Shown: one piece after another, positions 1 through 11,118 of the stretch
How positions within the stretch are numbered: the stretch's first letter is position 1
How the letters are laid out: each line of letters starts with the position of its first letter
DNA from: Dichotomocladium elegans
Taxonomy: Eukaryota > Mucoromycota > Mucoromycetes > Mucorales > Lichtheimiaceae
Reading direction: 5' to 3'
Length of the DNA stretch: 64,000 bases
Assembly (NCBI GenBank): GCA_025716815.1
Contig: JAIXMN010000019.1
Location: 124,001 to 188,000, forward strand
Notes under the pieces: generated by a model
Told to the model about the DNA's origin: nothing
Seen by the model: only the letters and a program-made list of their open reading frames with translations
Database searches by the model: none
Program-made: the position numbers and the translations under genes

Positions 1-1647
1 CAGTTGGGCTAATGCAGTAGTAGTAACAATGCATCAGCATCTTGTTACTTCCCCTACACTCATTCCATTATCTACATACTGCGCAACAATGATTGATAAA
101 ACGGGCAACATTGCCTTTCTTGGTTGCATCGATGACCGTGTCGTCATCCACCCGGAAAAGGTAGCTGCTTCCAATGCCGCATCGTTCGTATCGCTTCTCC
201 CGTTCTTCAGCCACCTGCTGCCGAATCACCTCGCCCACATATTCAATCACCATGTCGTTCGAGTCAATGTGTTCTTCCGCAAATAATCCCCAATCGTGGA
301 TTCGCGATTTGGCAAATCGAAGCTGCTTCTTTCGGCTTTTGAGCTGGTTGAACTTGAGGATGTCCGAGTCCACCATTGCCTTCTTATGTAAATCCATCCC
401 TGCCACAAGCCTTCGATTATTCACCCGATTGGTACGCGATGTCATGCGTCCGCTGTTATTGACCCCGCTATGCGCATCAAACACAGCCTTGTTCCTCGGC
501 AGATACGTCGCCTTCTCGGACTCCGGGATAACGTAGTAACCGCGCGACCGTGCACATCCTCCTCCTGAGTCTCCCACACTCGATGTCTTTGAATCGTCTC
601 CCACATTATCATTCTTTTCTCGAAGTGCTAGTATGGCCCCTAGAGCAACACAGTCTCATGCTTCAGCACCTGTTCACATGCACCCATCAAGTCTGCATAT
701 TCTTACCCGTCGCTCCTTCGGGATCCACCTTTTCAAGAATCGCTAGCCGCAAAAACTCATAATCTTCACTGTCTTGCACATGCTGGAACGGATCCCATAA
801 GCTAGGATGCCCGCTTTCCGTACTTGTCCCGTCCATCACGTCCTCCAATGTATCCAGGTCAGAGTCGTCATCATCATCCGTCGCAAGCAGCCGTCGTTCG
901 TACTCCTCCTGTTCACGCTGCTCTTTCTCACGCTTTTGACGAGCATCTTCCTCAGCCTTTCTTACCGCTTCCTCCTCGTCCTCCTGACTCTTTAGACCAG
1001 ATGATGACCCACCAACCGCAACCACAGGTTTTTCATGTCCTCCTCCTGACACAACTGCCTTTTTCGGACGTCCGGGACGTTTCCGTCGTTTCGCTGATGC
1101 TTTGTTAGCTGCGGTACGTCCCGCTTCATCGTCGTCATTGTCATCATCAGACTCCATAATGCGTTGATATTTACGCTTCTTAGATTGGTCCTGCTTCTTG
1201 TCTCTGCTCGCCAAGGCACGCGTGATTTCCTCCTCTAACGAATCTGCTGATTCGTTGCCGACGTCTACTTCTTCTTCAGCCTCTGACGCGTCTGCACTCA
1301 CTGACCGGTGCAGCTTTTGCAGGAACGCAGCGTGCTCTTCGTCGCTATCGTCGCTAAGGTAGTCACGGAGACGTCGAGGCTGCTTACGCTTCAGCTCCGG
1401 CTCCGAGCCAGATTCATCCTCGGATATTTCAATTCGCCGTTTTTGGCTCGATCGCTTGACTGACACATGTTCTTCTGGTTCCTCCGATTGCTTGTCCTCA
1501 TCATCATCGTCATTATCTTCCTCACTTGGTCGACGTCGTCGTGCTCGTGCCATCGATAATGCATATTCGTCCTCATCCTCCCCAGTCTCAGTACTATCAT
1601 TGAGATAGTCTTTGAGCCGACGCGGTGTGTGCTGCTGCTGCTGCTGC

Positions 1648-1720
<73 letters not shown>

Positions 1721-4276
1721 GCTGCTGCTGCCCTTGTCCTGGTCGCCTGGCCTCGTCATCCACTGACTTCTTCGAGATCTCATTTCCTTCTCCTGCAGAT
1801 GTTGATTGGCGTTTCTTGAACCTTGGCAGTTTACTGATGGACGGAAGGTGGTTATGCTCAACCTCCTCTGATTTCGCTGGCAATTCAGCATCCATATTGG
1901 GCGGCCCAGCATGCATCTTGCTCTGGAAATCCGCAATCGCCGGCCCTACTACTCTGTTCTTTAGGTCTTTGAGAAAAACATCTGCCAATTCCTGCATCAA
2001 AAGACGTTTGGCTTGATCAACCAATGGTACGTCCTCAGACGGCGATGGCAGCGATGTGGTCACGTTCTTTGCTGCTAATTCTTTTTGCGATTCAAGAGCA
2101 GATTCGCGATCATGTCGATCGCTACTTGCACCGGTGCTAGGGCTGTTATACCCTCCCAAAGCCGTCTTGGGATCGTGTAGTGTGGTCGTGATCGTGTGTC
2201 CCATCACTTGCTGTCCATTAGCTGCTGACTGCGCTCGCTTGACTGCGCTTACCGAGTCAAACACGACAAACCAGTCCTCTGCGTCATGATATATCTAGGA
2301 TATATAGTTGTGTCAGCCTTTAGTTGGCACCGTAAAAGGATTGACTCACATCGACGCAATTATAATAATAAAATAGTTTTCGCAGCTCTTCCAGAACACC
2401 TCGCATAAATGGTAAACATTTCCGAGTAATTTTAAGCGAGGGTTGGTGTTCCACATTGCCAAGCCGGCGGTCCTTTGCATACAACAAAGTTCACTTAGCA
2501 TGTGTTGCCGAAACGAAACTCACTTACAAGCTCTCTCAACTTTACCTCGCGCAGCCGTCGATCATCGATCGGACGATACTCGCTCCGTCGACGCTGTCGT
2601 TCCCGCTCGCGTTCGCGTTCCCGTTCCCGTTCCCGTTCCCAATCTCCCCGGCCCCATTCTGGTTCACCCCATCGTCCTGGACGTTCAGGAATATAGTATC
2701 CATGTGATTCGCGCCCCATACTTCGACTACGGCTCCTACTACGACTGCGATATCGCGAGCTCGACGATGGACTGTGTCCGTCTCTCCCCCAGCGTGCTGG
2801 AGGTGGCGGTGGCGGTGGCGCTGGGCGACGCGATGAATAATGATCGGACTCGAGGTGTCGATGAGACGGGGGAGGTGGAGCATATCGCGACGATGGCGGA
2901 GGAGCTGCCATGTATGGCGGTGGAGGTTGCCCAACAGGTGGTGGTGGAATACCGCGTGCTGAGGGATACCCGCGATGATCACGCGAGTCGTCTGGATAGC
3001 GACTATAATCCCGCGAAGAGCGGTGATAGTGTGAAGGATGCGATGACGATTTGCTTGCGAAATCATGGCGTGACCACCGGGGAGAATCGTCGTCCACTAC
3101 CTCTCCCTCTTCGTGGTGAGATTGGCTGTCGGATCGCAATGGCCTGCCCTCATTTCCATTGACCGGCTGTACCGTGGCTGATGCTGATAATGCTGCAGAC
3201 GATGACGATGCTGCTGCCGCTGCCGCTGTCGCTTTTGACGGTGCTGAGGATAACGACGACGACGATGATGATACCACCGGGACTGCAGTCGAGTCAGATA
3301 GTTTATTCTGTGTACGCGCCACAGCCGCCTTCAATTTCTCGCCTAGTGTGAGAATGCGCATGTGTTACAATCGATGTAATGGCCTTTGTGGATAAAACCA
3401 ATCAACTTGCCTGATGGATCCAGTTCGACTCGCACGGGACCAGATGATCCTAATTTTCGTCCGTTGCCTTTTTCAACAGCCTGTTTTGCAGCTGCTGACC
3501 CGCCCTCAGGTGCAAAAATGACTTTTGCAATGCCGAGTGAACCGCCCGTCGTTGAACATTTCTCAATTTCGACGAAAATAACCTCTCCGTAGATAGAGAA
3601 CAGAGTCGCAACTTGCGATTCCGTCGTTAATGGAGAGAGATTCGATACGAGAATTTTTGCTGGATGCTGTGATTTATCTGAGAGAGCGGAATTGATGGTG
3701 GAAGTAGTCGGTGTTGTGGATGTTGCTGTTGCTGCTGCTGTATCATTCGGCTAAAGAAGGCGCCATGTTGAAAAAAAAAAAAAAACCAAATGAGCGGCAG
3801 GGCATGGTGTTAGCATAGATGCGGAAAAGATTGGAAACACCAGCATTCAGCCTGACTATTACCGAAAAGTTGACACGTTTTAATTTTGAACGAAAGGTCT
3901 TGTTGCCCTTGGACGAAGCTTTGCCGTAAGCAAGCACAGCTGTACGAGGATCTCGAGATTTGTTTACGGAAGAAATCTACACAAAAACAAAAAGAAACCA
4001 TCATCACCAAGATCTCTGATACGTCAGTTGAATCTTCAATTGAATCTTACGTTCTCGCCTTCATATTGACGTATAGGATGGGAGCGTTTGATCGGATTGG
4101 GATCCAACTCTGGATCGTAGACGAGTCTGTAATTCTGCATCGATTTATCTGCGACTCTTGGTGCATCCGATTTAAGCTGGGTCGTTGCACTGCAATAACA
4201 AAAGAGGGTAAGTCGATGTGACAACGCAGAAACGAATGAAGTGCGAGCGTGCGGTTTCACACCTTGGTGGTTCCAT
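1..4276 (-). CDS. SET1: SET1 histone H3-lysine-4 methyltransferase (3' end cut by window edge)
   Basis: Catalytic subunit of COMPASS, which methylates H3K4 in the nucleus. Exons read on the minus strand: 4276-4263, 4189-4051, 3976-3863, 3750-3399, 3342-2528, 2472-2350, 2294-707, 639-80, 8-1. The phases close at every junction, including the last one, where an Ala codon joins Pro-Asn-Cys of the SET motif. Order: short N-terminus with [14 protein letters not shown] about residues 119-203, RS/Pro-rich linker, second RRM-like segment (DWFVVFDS) about 490-560, polyQ near 710-750, acidic coiled region, N-SET (GCARSRGYY), and SET from about 1150 ([24 protein letters not shown]). The post-SET cysteines lie outside the window. 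The 3343-3398 intron starts GTTTTA, a weak donor; a 26-nt alternative starting GTAACA is less likely. SET1 identity is certain; that one junction is not. Confidence 0.93.
1629..1733 (-). repeat. polyglutamine-encoding CAA/CAG microsatellite in SET1
   Basis: About 35 consecutive Gln codons, mostly CAA with CAG at both ends, within the low-complexity linker between the RRMs and the SET domain. Likely length-polymorphic; Set1 proteins do not need this tract. Confidence 0.9.
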
Positions 4277-5247
4277 GATGTGGAATTGAAATATAAAAGG
4301 AATGGCAGGTGAAGTGAAAAACAGGAAGTGAGACACACAAGCGAAGAGGAGAGTGCGGCTTCAGAGTAACTCCCTCAGGGTCAGGCATGCGTGTGTATGG
4401 TATATATACACACCAAAATTGGCGTCCAGCTCGGACTTGCGGTTGGCTGGCTTTTCATCTTACAAATTCTCTGACGCTGAACACCATCACAGTTGATAGC
4501 CCTTTGACAGAAATGTTGAAACTTCGTTGTTGCGTATAGGCTTTGTATTTTTAACAGCGTCTAACTAGCCAGCTTTTTCTTCCTGTCTGAAACTGATTCA
4601 AGCTCTCAGCGAGTCCCATTCCGAAATGCATAATATGACATAAAAGGGCCCTTGCTCGCCTTCAAATGGAGCGTAGGAACAGTCGCCATGGAGATCTTAT
4701 CAAATCCAAATGACTAACTAGCCAATCGAGGCAGAAAAACAGACAATTGTATGTGGAAGCTGCATCAAATGGACGGGCGGTAATACTGTCGTGTGCATTC
4801 CAACAGCCGCCATCCATCTCACGTAATGACGAGTAAACAATCATTGAGACGGTGCACACAACTCACAGACGCGGTAAACTTTCGAACGAACCATAGGGGT
4901 TATGGAAAGAGGAGAGGGATACGCTAAAAAAGAAGTCTGTCTCCTTTTTAAAGCGCTCATGTCCGATTCACACACAAGGACCAGGAGAGCGGCTTTCCAA
5001 AGAGACTTAGGAGTGTGCAATGTATCTATGTCCAAGATGTTCTCTATGTATGTACATGTGGACGTGCTCAACTCTTACCTGCCACAGCCTTTCCCTAGAC
5101 CTGCTCTCGTTTCCACCGTATTACTAGTTCATCTCCTTTTGCTTGCCCCTTCTTGCGTGTGGGTGTCTCTCTCTTTCTTTCTTTCTTTCTTTCGCTCTCT
5201 TTGCCGCTCTTCCTTTTATTTTCTTTATTTCTTTTCTAATCCTTCTC
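4277..5247. other. intergenic, no gene seen
   Basis: Upstream of SET1. It has a CT-rich tract (5160-5240, TTTC repeats) that looks like the leader of the following plus-strand gene. No long coherent ORF. Confidence 0.5.
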
Positions 5248-6226
5248 ATGCGCGCATTGTCACTAGTTTTATGGTGGATATGCATTGCTTCAACATGGAC
5301 ATCGGTCCTATCCGAAGAGATGAATGACGCCAGGGATTCTTCTTCTTCTGGTGCTTTGGAGACATCATCATCATATGGTAGTGGTAATAGCCACCTTCAG
5401 CGTGAACATTCCTGGGGAGATCGTAATGATGCCATGTGTACGTCAGGCTTCTGAAATCGAATGGGAATTCTCTCTTATTCTCTCTCTGATCATCATGATC
5501 CTGTATAGATGTATCGCTCCCAGTCACAACGTGGTCTATTCTACAGCTCAATGAATCCGCGAGAGCTGACCTCTGCCGTGAACAAACATTATTCTGCGAG
5601 GTTTGTTGCTGGGACCAACTCCAGTTTGCTCATGGTTGATGACAGCTGTGCATGCACTTGAATGAAATTTTATATATAGAAAGAATGTGGGGGTACAAAC
5701 CAAGCAACACTAAAGTGAGTTCGCTAGAAGCTTTATCTTGGGCCCACCTGCAGTTTTCTTATGTAATATTCTATTTTCTGTTTACGGTGTATGATACGAT
5801 TCTAGTTTCTGCAATCAGACGACTATGGCATGGGGATGCAAATGTGAGGTAAAAAAAAAAGATTACTGCTGCTTCAATTCGTTTCACTGACTTGGACTCG
5901 ATGTAAATGATAATAATAATAATAAAAAGCACAAAGTGCCTGACTGTGCGCCTTATGAATGGCCAATGACTGCTGCAGAATGCCATGGACGAGAGGACAG
6001 CTGCAGAGCAGGCTGCTCAGATCCCCTTACACAGGATGTTTGCTTCACGGCTTGCAACAGATACTATCGATGCGGTCGGCCTGGCGGACTACCGAGCCTT
6101 CTCCAAACAGCTTCGCCGATGGAACTACCCGCCTACGATCCGCCTCCGTCTCAGTCTTCCCAGTCATCATGCAGTGTCCAAATGCTCATTGCAGCTGGTC
6201 TTTTAACATTGTTTATGATATACTGA
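5248..6226 (+). CDS. candidate small secreted Cys-rich, GPI-anchored-type protein (spliced, boundaries uncertain)
   Basis: A first exon from ATG 5248 encodes a typical signal peptide (MRALSLVLWWICIAST) behind a CT-rich leader and can splice at GTACGT near 5441. A middle exon near 5508-5590 would give LCREQTLFCE. The last exon, from about 5936, is Cys-rich (CAPYEWPMTAAECHG, ACNRYYRCGRPGG) and ends in a hydrophobic stretch, LIAAGLLTLFMIY, like a GPI-attachment signal. The pattern of paired Cys, then CG-PGG-PS, then a hydrophobic tail resembles fungal small secreted wall proteins. Around 5600-5650 the coding-looking frame changes, so there may be a further intron or a frameshift. Function unknown. 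Confidence 0.4.
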
Positions 6227-6870
6227 CTTTCATTTTTCATCATCGTAATATTATGGCCAACCTCGCCCATTGTAGCACTTGATCCATGATACCCTCTTGA
6301 ATAGCGAGCACAGTAATACTGTGCTCTTTCTATTTTCTTCTTCACAATCTTCTCTCACTCTCTTTTGCATTGGTAATGGTTCTTTGTGGAAAAAAGTATA
6401 TACATCGGTTGAACACAACATAATAAAGCCGCTGATGGGAGAGCTTACCCACCCCGTCTTTGCTCTGCTAGCCATGTTGTTCTCGAAGGTGGCAGATAAA
6501 TTCGATGGATAGGGGATTATGCTAAAGCAATGTTCATTTCTAAAAAAAAAAAAAAAAAGGGAGGGACTTGTTGTAAACAGCAAGAAAGGATAGTATATGT
6601 CTAGAGCAACACAAAGATTTTGCACAGCTAGAGTTAATGCGAAAGAGGGATCGTCCATTGACGATTGAACAATCAGACTTCACTTAACGAAATACCATTA
6701 TGTCTGGCGACCATTGTTTTGTTCCTCTTGTTATATAGAGGCAATTATATAGGTGACTGTATGTATAGCTGAGGGGAAGGAGCAGATGTGGAAAGAGGGT
6801 TTTTAGGGTTCTATACTACAGGACGAACACTACAATAGATAGAGGGGGATCGGGCGCGAGAGACGTGGTC
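6227..6870. other. intergenic, no gene seen
   Basis: Contains a poly-A run at 6543-6558 and AT-rich DNA. No supported gene. Confidence 0.5.
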
Positions 6871-7461
6871 CTAGGAAATAACGCAGCAAATGCAGTCGTC
6901 GTCTGCTGATACCCTTCCAGCTCCTGAAAATCCGCAACGCATTGTCAATGCTGTCGCTTGGGTTGCCGTTGCCGCTGCCACATTGACTGTTGTCATGTCT
7001 GATAACGGTCCTAGAGGGGGTAACCGACCAGGCCGACGGTGATCAGTTATATCCATCATCAGCGAGTCGCTATCGCCGTCCGTATGGTGATGGTGCATGA
7101 ACCGATAGCGTTGATTGCGGATGCCTTGCGGGGCTGATGAAGAAGACCCGCTTGAGACACAGGTCGCTGCCGGTTCCTCAAGTTCTATTGCCGTCGAATC
7201 AAAAAGCACAAGCGAATCAAATTTACCGCTCTCGCTATTGCGCGCCAATGGAGGGTGTCTGTAAAGACCATAATGAATATCGCCGGCGGTCATTGTTCCA
7301 AGAAATGGATTGGCAAAAACACGCACGCTGGACCCGAATGTCGTGTCACCAAAAATCTCGACCCGCATTCGCCGCTCGTATGCCTCGTCCAGAAGATCCA
7401 GGTGACGGCTAGAGAGCCTTTTCTGGTCCATACCGTCGGTTGAGTACCAATATGATACCAT
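6871..7461 (-). CDS. uncharacterised protein with C-terminal CaaX-like box
   Basis: 196-residue single ORF from ATG 7461. The family is not recognised. An N-terminal half that looks folded (MRVEIFGDTTFGSSVRVFAN) is followed by a Ser/His-rich, low-complexity half. The protein ends CICCVIS, which fits a CaaX prenylation box (CVIS) with two upstream Cys that could be palmitoylated, so membrane attachment is an inference. An upstream exon is possible: minus-strand ATG near 7770 opens a coding-like stretch, but no convincing junction was found. Confidence 0.5.
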   Translation of the reverse strand: MVSYWYSTDGMDQKRLSSRHLDLLDEAYERRMRVEIFGDTTFGSSVRVFANPFLGTMTAGDIHYGLYRHPPLARNSESGKFDSLVLFDSTAIELEEPAATCVSSGSSSSAPQGIRNQRYRFMHHHHTDGDSDSLMMDITDHRRPGRLPPLGPLSDMTTVNVAAATATQATALTMRCGFSGAGRVSADDDCICCVIS

Positions 7462-8830
7462 GTATTTAGAACAAAGGTGTGTTGGAAAGAAGAAGTTGTA
7501 GACAGGGAAAGCGAAAAAAGGCGACTATGAGCCCGATTGCAGGAGTAAATCGAGTAGAAAAACAACATGGCGGTTTCCTCCCTCTTGACAAATATAATGA
7601 ACACGACATGATGGAGAAGAGAGCATACGGAGCGAAAAAAAAGGAGTGGTGAAGATACATGAATGAAAGCCACTGCAAAAAGCATCGCTGCTTTAAAAGC
7701 TAAGCTATCGTCGTTATCCGTGTGGTTTCCCATGGAATATTTATCGACAATTGAAAACGACATTCTTGAAGCATTTAATGTGCGTGACCACCTGCTTATC
7801 ACAATGCTACATTCCGGGCGATGGAGGATATAGTCTTTTTTCTTCTAGCTGCAAAGTATCGGCTGAAAGATACGTACCGATCTTATTGATCTACTCCTAT
7901 TATCCCCAAGGTGTGCAAAAAAAAATGCATGTTTTGCACTCTAGTGTCCATGCTCCCATGTGGCTGCTGTGTGTGCCCTTATGGTTTCTCTTTTATTATC
8001 TCACATTCACCGGATATCATTCTATCCGCCCTTTCCCTCCTTTCCCCCTTTGTATGGTGTGCCATTGCTATTACCAGAGGCAATGGGTGGACCACTCGGA
8101 TGTGCACGACCACCAACATCCATATTCGTAACATTCTCCTGCCTCCTCGTCTTCCTTTACCGGAATTTATGTCTTGGGGATCAACATTTAAAACGAACGC
8201 TCTCCATGAAATTATGGAGGCGGCTTCGAATTATTATTATTGATGCAAAGAGGGCTCATGAGGACTCTTGAAGAAGAGCCTTCTTCCAAGACAATGCAGA
8301 AGATAATCAATTCAGGTGAACATGGTATCTTTTTACCGTGCTCCGGCTACATACCAAGAGGGTTATTATTTCCTATATAAACCGGATCATATACATAATT
8401 CTTTACCAGTGCCTTGCGTATCAGCTGAGTTCTTTCTGTAGAACGTGCTACATAGAAACACGTACGCGCGCCAAGCAGAAGCTTCAGAAGGAGCAGAGGA
8501 GGAGTATCATATCTCCTTCAAATCTGCCACTTCCCCTAATCCTAGAACCACCACGTTTTCAATAATCCAGTGATCCAGGCTAAGGGGGAATACTGTACAT
8601 AGGCTTTGATAGTGAGTGTGCGTGCGTGCGTGCGTGAGTGAGTGAGTGAGTGAGTGAGGCGGAAGGAAATGTTATATGGACAGAAAAAGTCAAGGGAATA
8701 TGCAACTGCCCGTGATCCGAATGACGTGCGTCTCATTCCCCGAAGTTGCAGGAGGGTAAAAGAAGAAAGATGTCGCACAAAGGCTTATCTTTGACGAAAA
8801 TACGTCAGCTTTTTCACCCCCTGTTGATCT
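7462..8830. other. intergenic, no gene seen
   Basis: No coherent gene. It holds a GTGA/GTGC microsatellite (8611-8658) and poly-A/T runs. Confidence 0.5.
8611..8658 (+). repeat. GTGC/GTGA tetranucleotide microsatellite
   Basis: Tandem GTGC units followed by GTGA units, directly visible. Confidence 0.9.
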
Positions 8831-8839
8831 TTTTCCGTT

Positions 8840-8980
8840 ATACTTTTTTTTCAAAAATAAATATCGCATTGAATTATATAAATTTGTCGTATCAATAGGT
8901 AAAAAGATTTCGCATCCATGGATTAAAACCCTGTTAGTCAGCAGAAAACACTACGCCTTCTCCAATCCCGTTAACTTACA
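8840..8980 (-). repeat. dispersed repeat copy 1 at the 3' side of the Fanzor relic
   Basis: This segment contains GATTTCGCATC (8906-8916), TTGTCGTATCAATAGGTAAAA and a GTTAGTCAGCAGAAAA block ending at AACTTAC. Diverged versions lie at 27,430-27,490, 31,165-31,325 and, inverted and shortened, at 41,531-41,575. Its position just 3' of the Fanzor-like reading frame suggests an element end (inference). Confidence 0.55.
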
Positions 8981-8987
8981 ACACACC

Positions 8988-9067
8988 GTCCTTCCAAAGG
9001 AAGGGGGCTTGCCCCGAAGGGCGGTAGTTATCCTGGGTGCGTCAGCGATAACTGACGCGGTCGGGGG
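8988..9067 (-). ncRNA. putative structured 3' RNA of the Fanzor-like element (omega-RNA-like)
   Basis: Directly after the C-terminal codons of the Fanzor relic there are three clean stem-loops in a row: CCTTCC/GGAAGG with an AAA loop (about 8991-9005), GGGGC/GCCCC with a TT loop, and GCGTCAG/CTGACGC with loop CGATAA (9039-9058). TnpB and Fanzor nucleases use guide RNAs transcribed from the 3' end of their element, so the location fits. An ORF-less copy at 31,347-31,364 keeps the hairpin with a different stem sequence. RNA function here is inferred. Confidence 0.4.
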
Positions 9068-11118
9068 TTACGGTCGTCTCGACCTGCCAGAACGTGCACC
9101 TCGTGGCCTTCCTGGCTTTGCCCGCCGTAGTCTCACGCTGCGCTGTTCTGGTTCAGGTGAATGTGGCCTTCCACCAGCTGCGGACGCTTGTGCAGCATTT
9201 CTTCTCAGAAACCTTGCTGGGATGATACCATCTTCTCGAAAACCCCGGAGGATATGATGCATGTTGAGAGCCGCCGCCAGATCCCGGTTCCATAACCTAG
9301 GTTGACGAACACCCTCTGCTATGCCTGCTGTGCGGTTTTGATTTGTGCATCTATTGAAACATCAAAATATTAGAATCTTTTGGAAAAATAACAAAACATG
9401 CCCGTCCTTCATACCGTAGCAGTCCATGGCAAATGACGTTGGGATTCTCGGCTCGTCGATAAGGTCGTCGATTCCCCCACCATCCTGAACGTAGAAAGAC
9501 CCTTGTTCTCGCATACAGGGCAGCATTGCTGGTACTGAATTCGTCGATCAAGTACACGTCGCTGAAAAGGCGCTCTCCACGCTTGAAACGGCACCGGAAG
9601 CCAATATTACGGAGTAGCTCGTGATATTGCGCATTCGGGACGGACTAATTACCCATCATAAATACAATATTCGGCCCAAACTTCTCAATCAAGCCGTCTA
9701 CAAGCCATTCGTCGGCTCGTTGCTTATTGAAGTATGCCAACAGGCTGAGCTTGCAGAATAGAGGTTGATAGGTGGCTTTATTCGCATAGATGTTCTCGAG
9801 GATGGGCAACACTTGGAACCGAGCAAGCAGGGAACGGTTAAATTCAGTACTGCCAAAGACACGTGCTTGAAGAGCAGCAAAGCGTCTTTCGGCGTGAGCA
9901 GCTTCAGGATTAGTATCCTTGAGCTACTCCAGTAACCAGCGGTAGCTATTTGACTTGGGAATCTTATCCTGTTGCGGTTTGGTGTATCGGAACTTCTGAT
10001 GGGCACTGTTCTCAGGCCTAGGGTTCTTAGAGACACAGAAGAGAAGGACCCTCCTCCCAGAGTTGACGGTGACTCATCCACTTGAGATGTCCTGGTGCTC
10101 CTGCGACGAAAGCGTACCGACACATTTGGTCTCCATTTCAACCTCTTTGAACATCGCTCTGTATGACGGATGTTGGCCGTTGGATCTGCTGAAGACGGTG
10201 ACGCCTACCTCCGTTAGTGTGAGTCGTGCCATAGAACTCAATTGTGCTGCCTTCTTGAGGTTGAGACTCAAGAGGAGCTTAGGTCAACAATTCCTTCCAA
10301 GAGAGCCAACTTCTGACTAACGTGGTGCCTTGACCTTCGTAGGATGTGTTGCACGAGGATCGTGTGCCGATCTGCATATGGCAAGGGGCCCAGGGTTGGC
10401 GAAGAGGAAAACTTTGGAAGACACGATGGCGGTTACGTTGGAAGATATGTGCAAACTCCACAAAGGCTCAAAATGGTTCGAGGAGCGGGCTTTAGCGTCG
10501 TAATAAATGCTTCCGTTCTCAAACCGGTACTCCGAAGGGTATGCATCCAAGAACGGCCGAATCTCGCCGTATACTTCTCTAAGGAACATAGGCTCTGTGA
10601 CGATATCTTCCCTCTGGACACCCCAGCGGTCCATGACGAGCTTGCACCCTGTGAAATTTCGAGTGGTGGCATCATGGGTTTGCTCCTAGGACCATCCGAG
10701 TGCATTCAGTTCTCGTCGCCTCGCCGCCTTCCGCTCTCGAAGGTTCAGGATAGTATTGGGCGCTCGTCAAAGATTCTGGCCAAACCACATGTTGATCTTG
10801 TTGCAGTATGTAACAAACATTTTTTTGCCTTCATAGGCAGAGCATTGTTGAGAATTTTTGAATATCGGTCGTCAGTATTGGGTGGCCTAGAGATACTCGT
10901 CCAAACCTCGCCGGCTACTGTCCGGCAATCACCGACAAGCCACAGGTGGGGCAAATCCACTTGTCGAGCATGGACAGCTGCACTTCAGAAAAGAACTTCT
11001 CGTGCATGAACCGTTGGAGGTCCAAGTCAGGTTCATGATCCCGCTTTCGAAGAAGGATGAACTCGGCGAAGCTGTAAGCGTGGGTTGTTGTCCTATAGAC
11101 AACAGATACCAAGCCCAT
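9068..11118 (-). pseudogene. Fanzor (TnpB/IS605 OrfB-like) RNA-guided nuclease, decayed
   Basis: Read on the minus strand, the end encodes RLWNRDLAAALN-type sequence (about 9262-9300), the RuvC-III motif with its catalytic Asp, followed by a basic tail to 9068. Upstream are the RuvC-II strand (VYLIDEF, near 9540), a zinc-finger half as CCPVC in a shifted frame near 9500, and the partner CHGLLR near 9420. A RuvC-I-like strand (GRRVLLFCV, near 10,040) follows a position where Asp-Pro-Gly is expected but Asn-Ser-Gly is found. N-terminal helical segments extend to about 11,118. Several stops and frameshifts break the frame, so it is inactive. Fanzors are eukaryotic transposon-encoded TnpB relatives. 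The C-terminal third is convincing; the N-terminal limit is uncertain. Confidence 0.75.

Noticed and set aside
1612..2016. Plus-strand ORFs with long poly-Cys or poly-Val
   Set aside because: Antisense reading of the SET1 polyQ microsatellite.
2443..3162. 239-codon plus-strand ORF
   Set aside because: It is the complement of the SET1 RS/Pro-rich exon, which is supported by domain order and splice phases.
8611..8658. Possible CRISPR-like or regulatory tandem array
   Set aside because: Simple tetranucleotide microsatellite; no spacers.
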